DNA of 7,751 nucleotides. It comes from JBBRYK01 sp038237665 (lineage in GTDB: Bacteria; Actinomycetota; Thermoleophilia; Gaiellales; Gaiellaceae). Positions 7,035 through 7,751 of the stretch are shown here, one piece after another (positions within the stretch are counted from its first letter, which is position 1; each line of letters begins with the position of its first letter). A program made the position numbers and the translations under genes. The DNA lies in the NCBI GenBank assembly GCA_038237665.1, contig JBBRYK010000106.1, positions 1 through 7,751 of the forward strand, given 5' to 3'. The notes below the pieces were generated by a model that saw nothing but the letters and a program-made list of their open reading frames with translations, did no database searches and was not told where the DNA came from.

Positions 7035-7048
7035 CCTCCCCGGGGAGG
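7035..7048. repeat. 14-bp perfect palindrome in the mreB-mreC gap
   Basis: CCTCCCCGGGGAGG is a perfect two-fold symmetric sequence with no spacer. An 8-bp palindrome GGCGCGCC overlaps its end at 7048-7055. It lies 9 bp downstream of the mreB stop and 34 bp before the mreC start. With no loop and no following U-run it is a poor intrinsic terminator. It could be a protein-binding site, or a stem that protects or trims the mreB mRNA 3' end. Chance occurrence in GC-rich DNA is less likely at 14 bp but not excluded. Confidence 0.5.
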
Positions 7049-7056
7049 GCGCGCCT

Positions 7057-7751
<695 letters not shown>

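Overview
The window is very GC-rich (clearly above 60% by eye). Codons end mostly in G or C, and GTG and TTG starts are used beside ATG. It carries the core cell-elongation cluster of a rod-shaped bacterium. The style of the MreB, MreC, PBP2 and RodA proteins and the N-terminally extended RNase E/G suggest a high-GC actinobacterium, most likely of the Thermoleophilia/Gaiellales type. That placement is inference from sequence style and gene order, not a measured phylogeny.

All intact genes lie on the minus strand and read from high to low coordinates. From the right edge: the C-terminal two thirds of mreB (running off the window), a 55-bp gap with a 14-bp perfect palindrome, then mreC, mreD, mrdA (PBP2) and rodA. 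The last four are tightly packed. mreC/mreD and mrdA/rodA share one base in TGATG stop-start junctions, and mreD/mrdA overlap by 8 bases. MreB filaments with MreC and MreD organise the elongasome, RodA polymerises glycan strands from lipid II, and PBP2 cross-links them. These genes would be transcribed and translated as one unit.

Next comes a 664-bp plus-strand stretch that converges on rodA with no spacer; the two stop codons touch. It is the 3' remnant of a secreted glycosidase-like protein with a C-terminal beta-sandwich. It lacks its N-terminal part and has one surplus base near 1716, so I call it a pseudogene. Beyond it, on the minus strand, is a 64-codon gene with a strong ribosome binding site and no recognised family. 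Then 184 bp (1182-1365) hold no gene or convincing RNA element. Last is the 5' part of rng (RNase E/G), which runs off the left edge and begins with an unusual arginine-rich, disordered extension of about 118 residues.

Most of the window is ordinary housekeeping DNA. The proximity of mre genes to rng is a known ancient arrangement (E. coli mreBCD-yhdE-rng). The accessory content is the short segment between rodA and rng. I found no CRISPR array, phage, mobile element, tRNA or rRNA, and no convincing new system.
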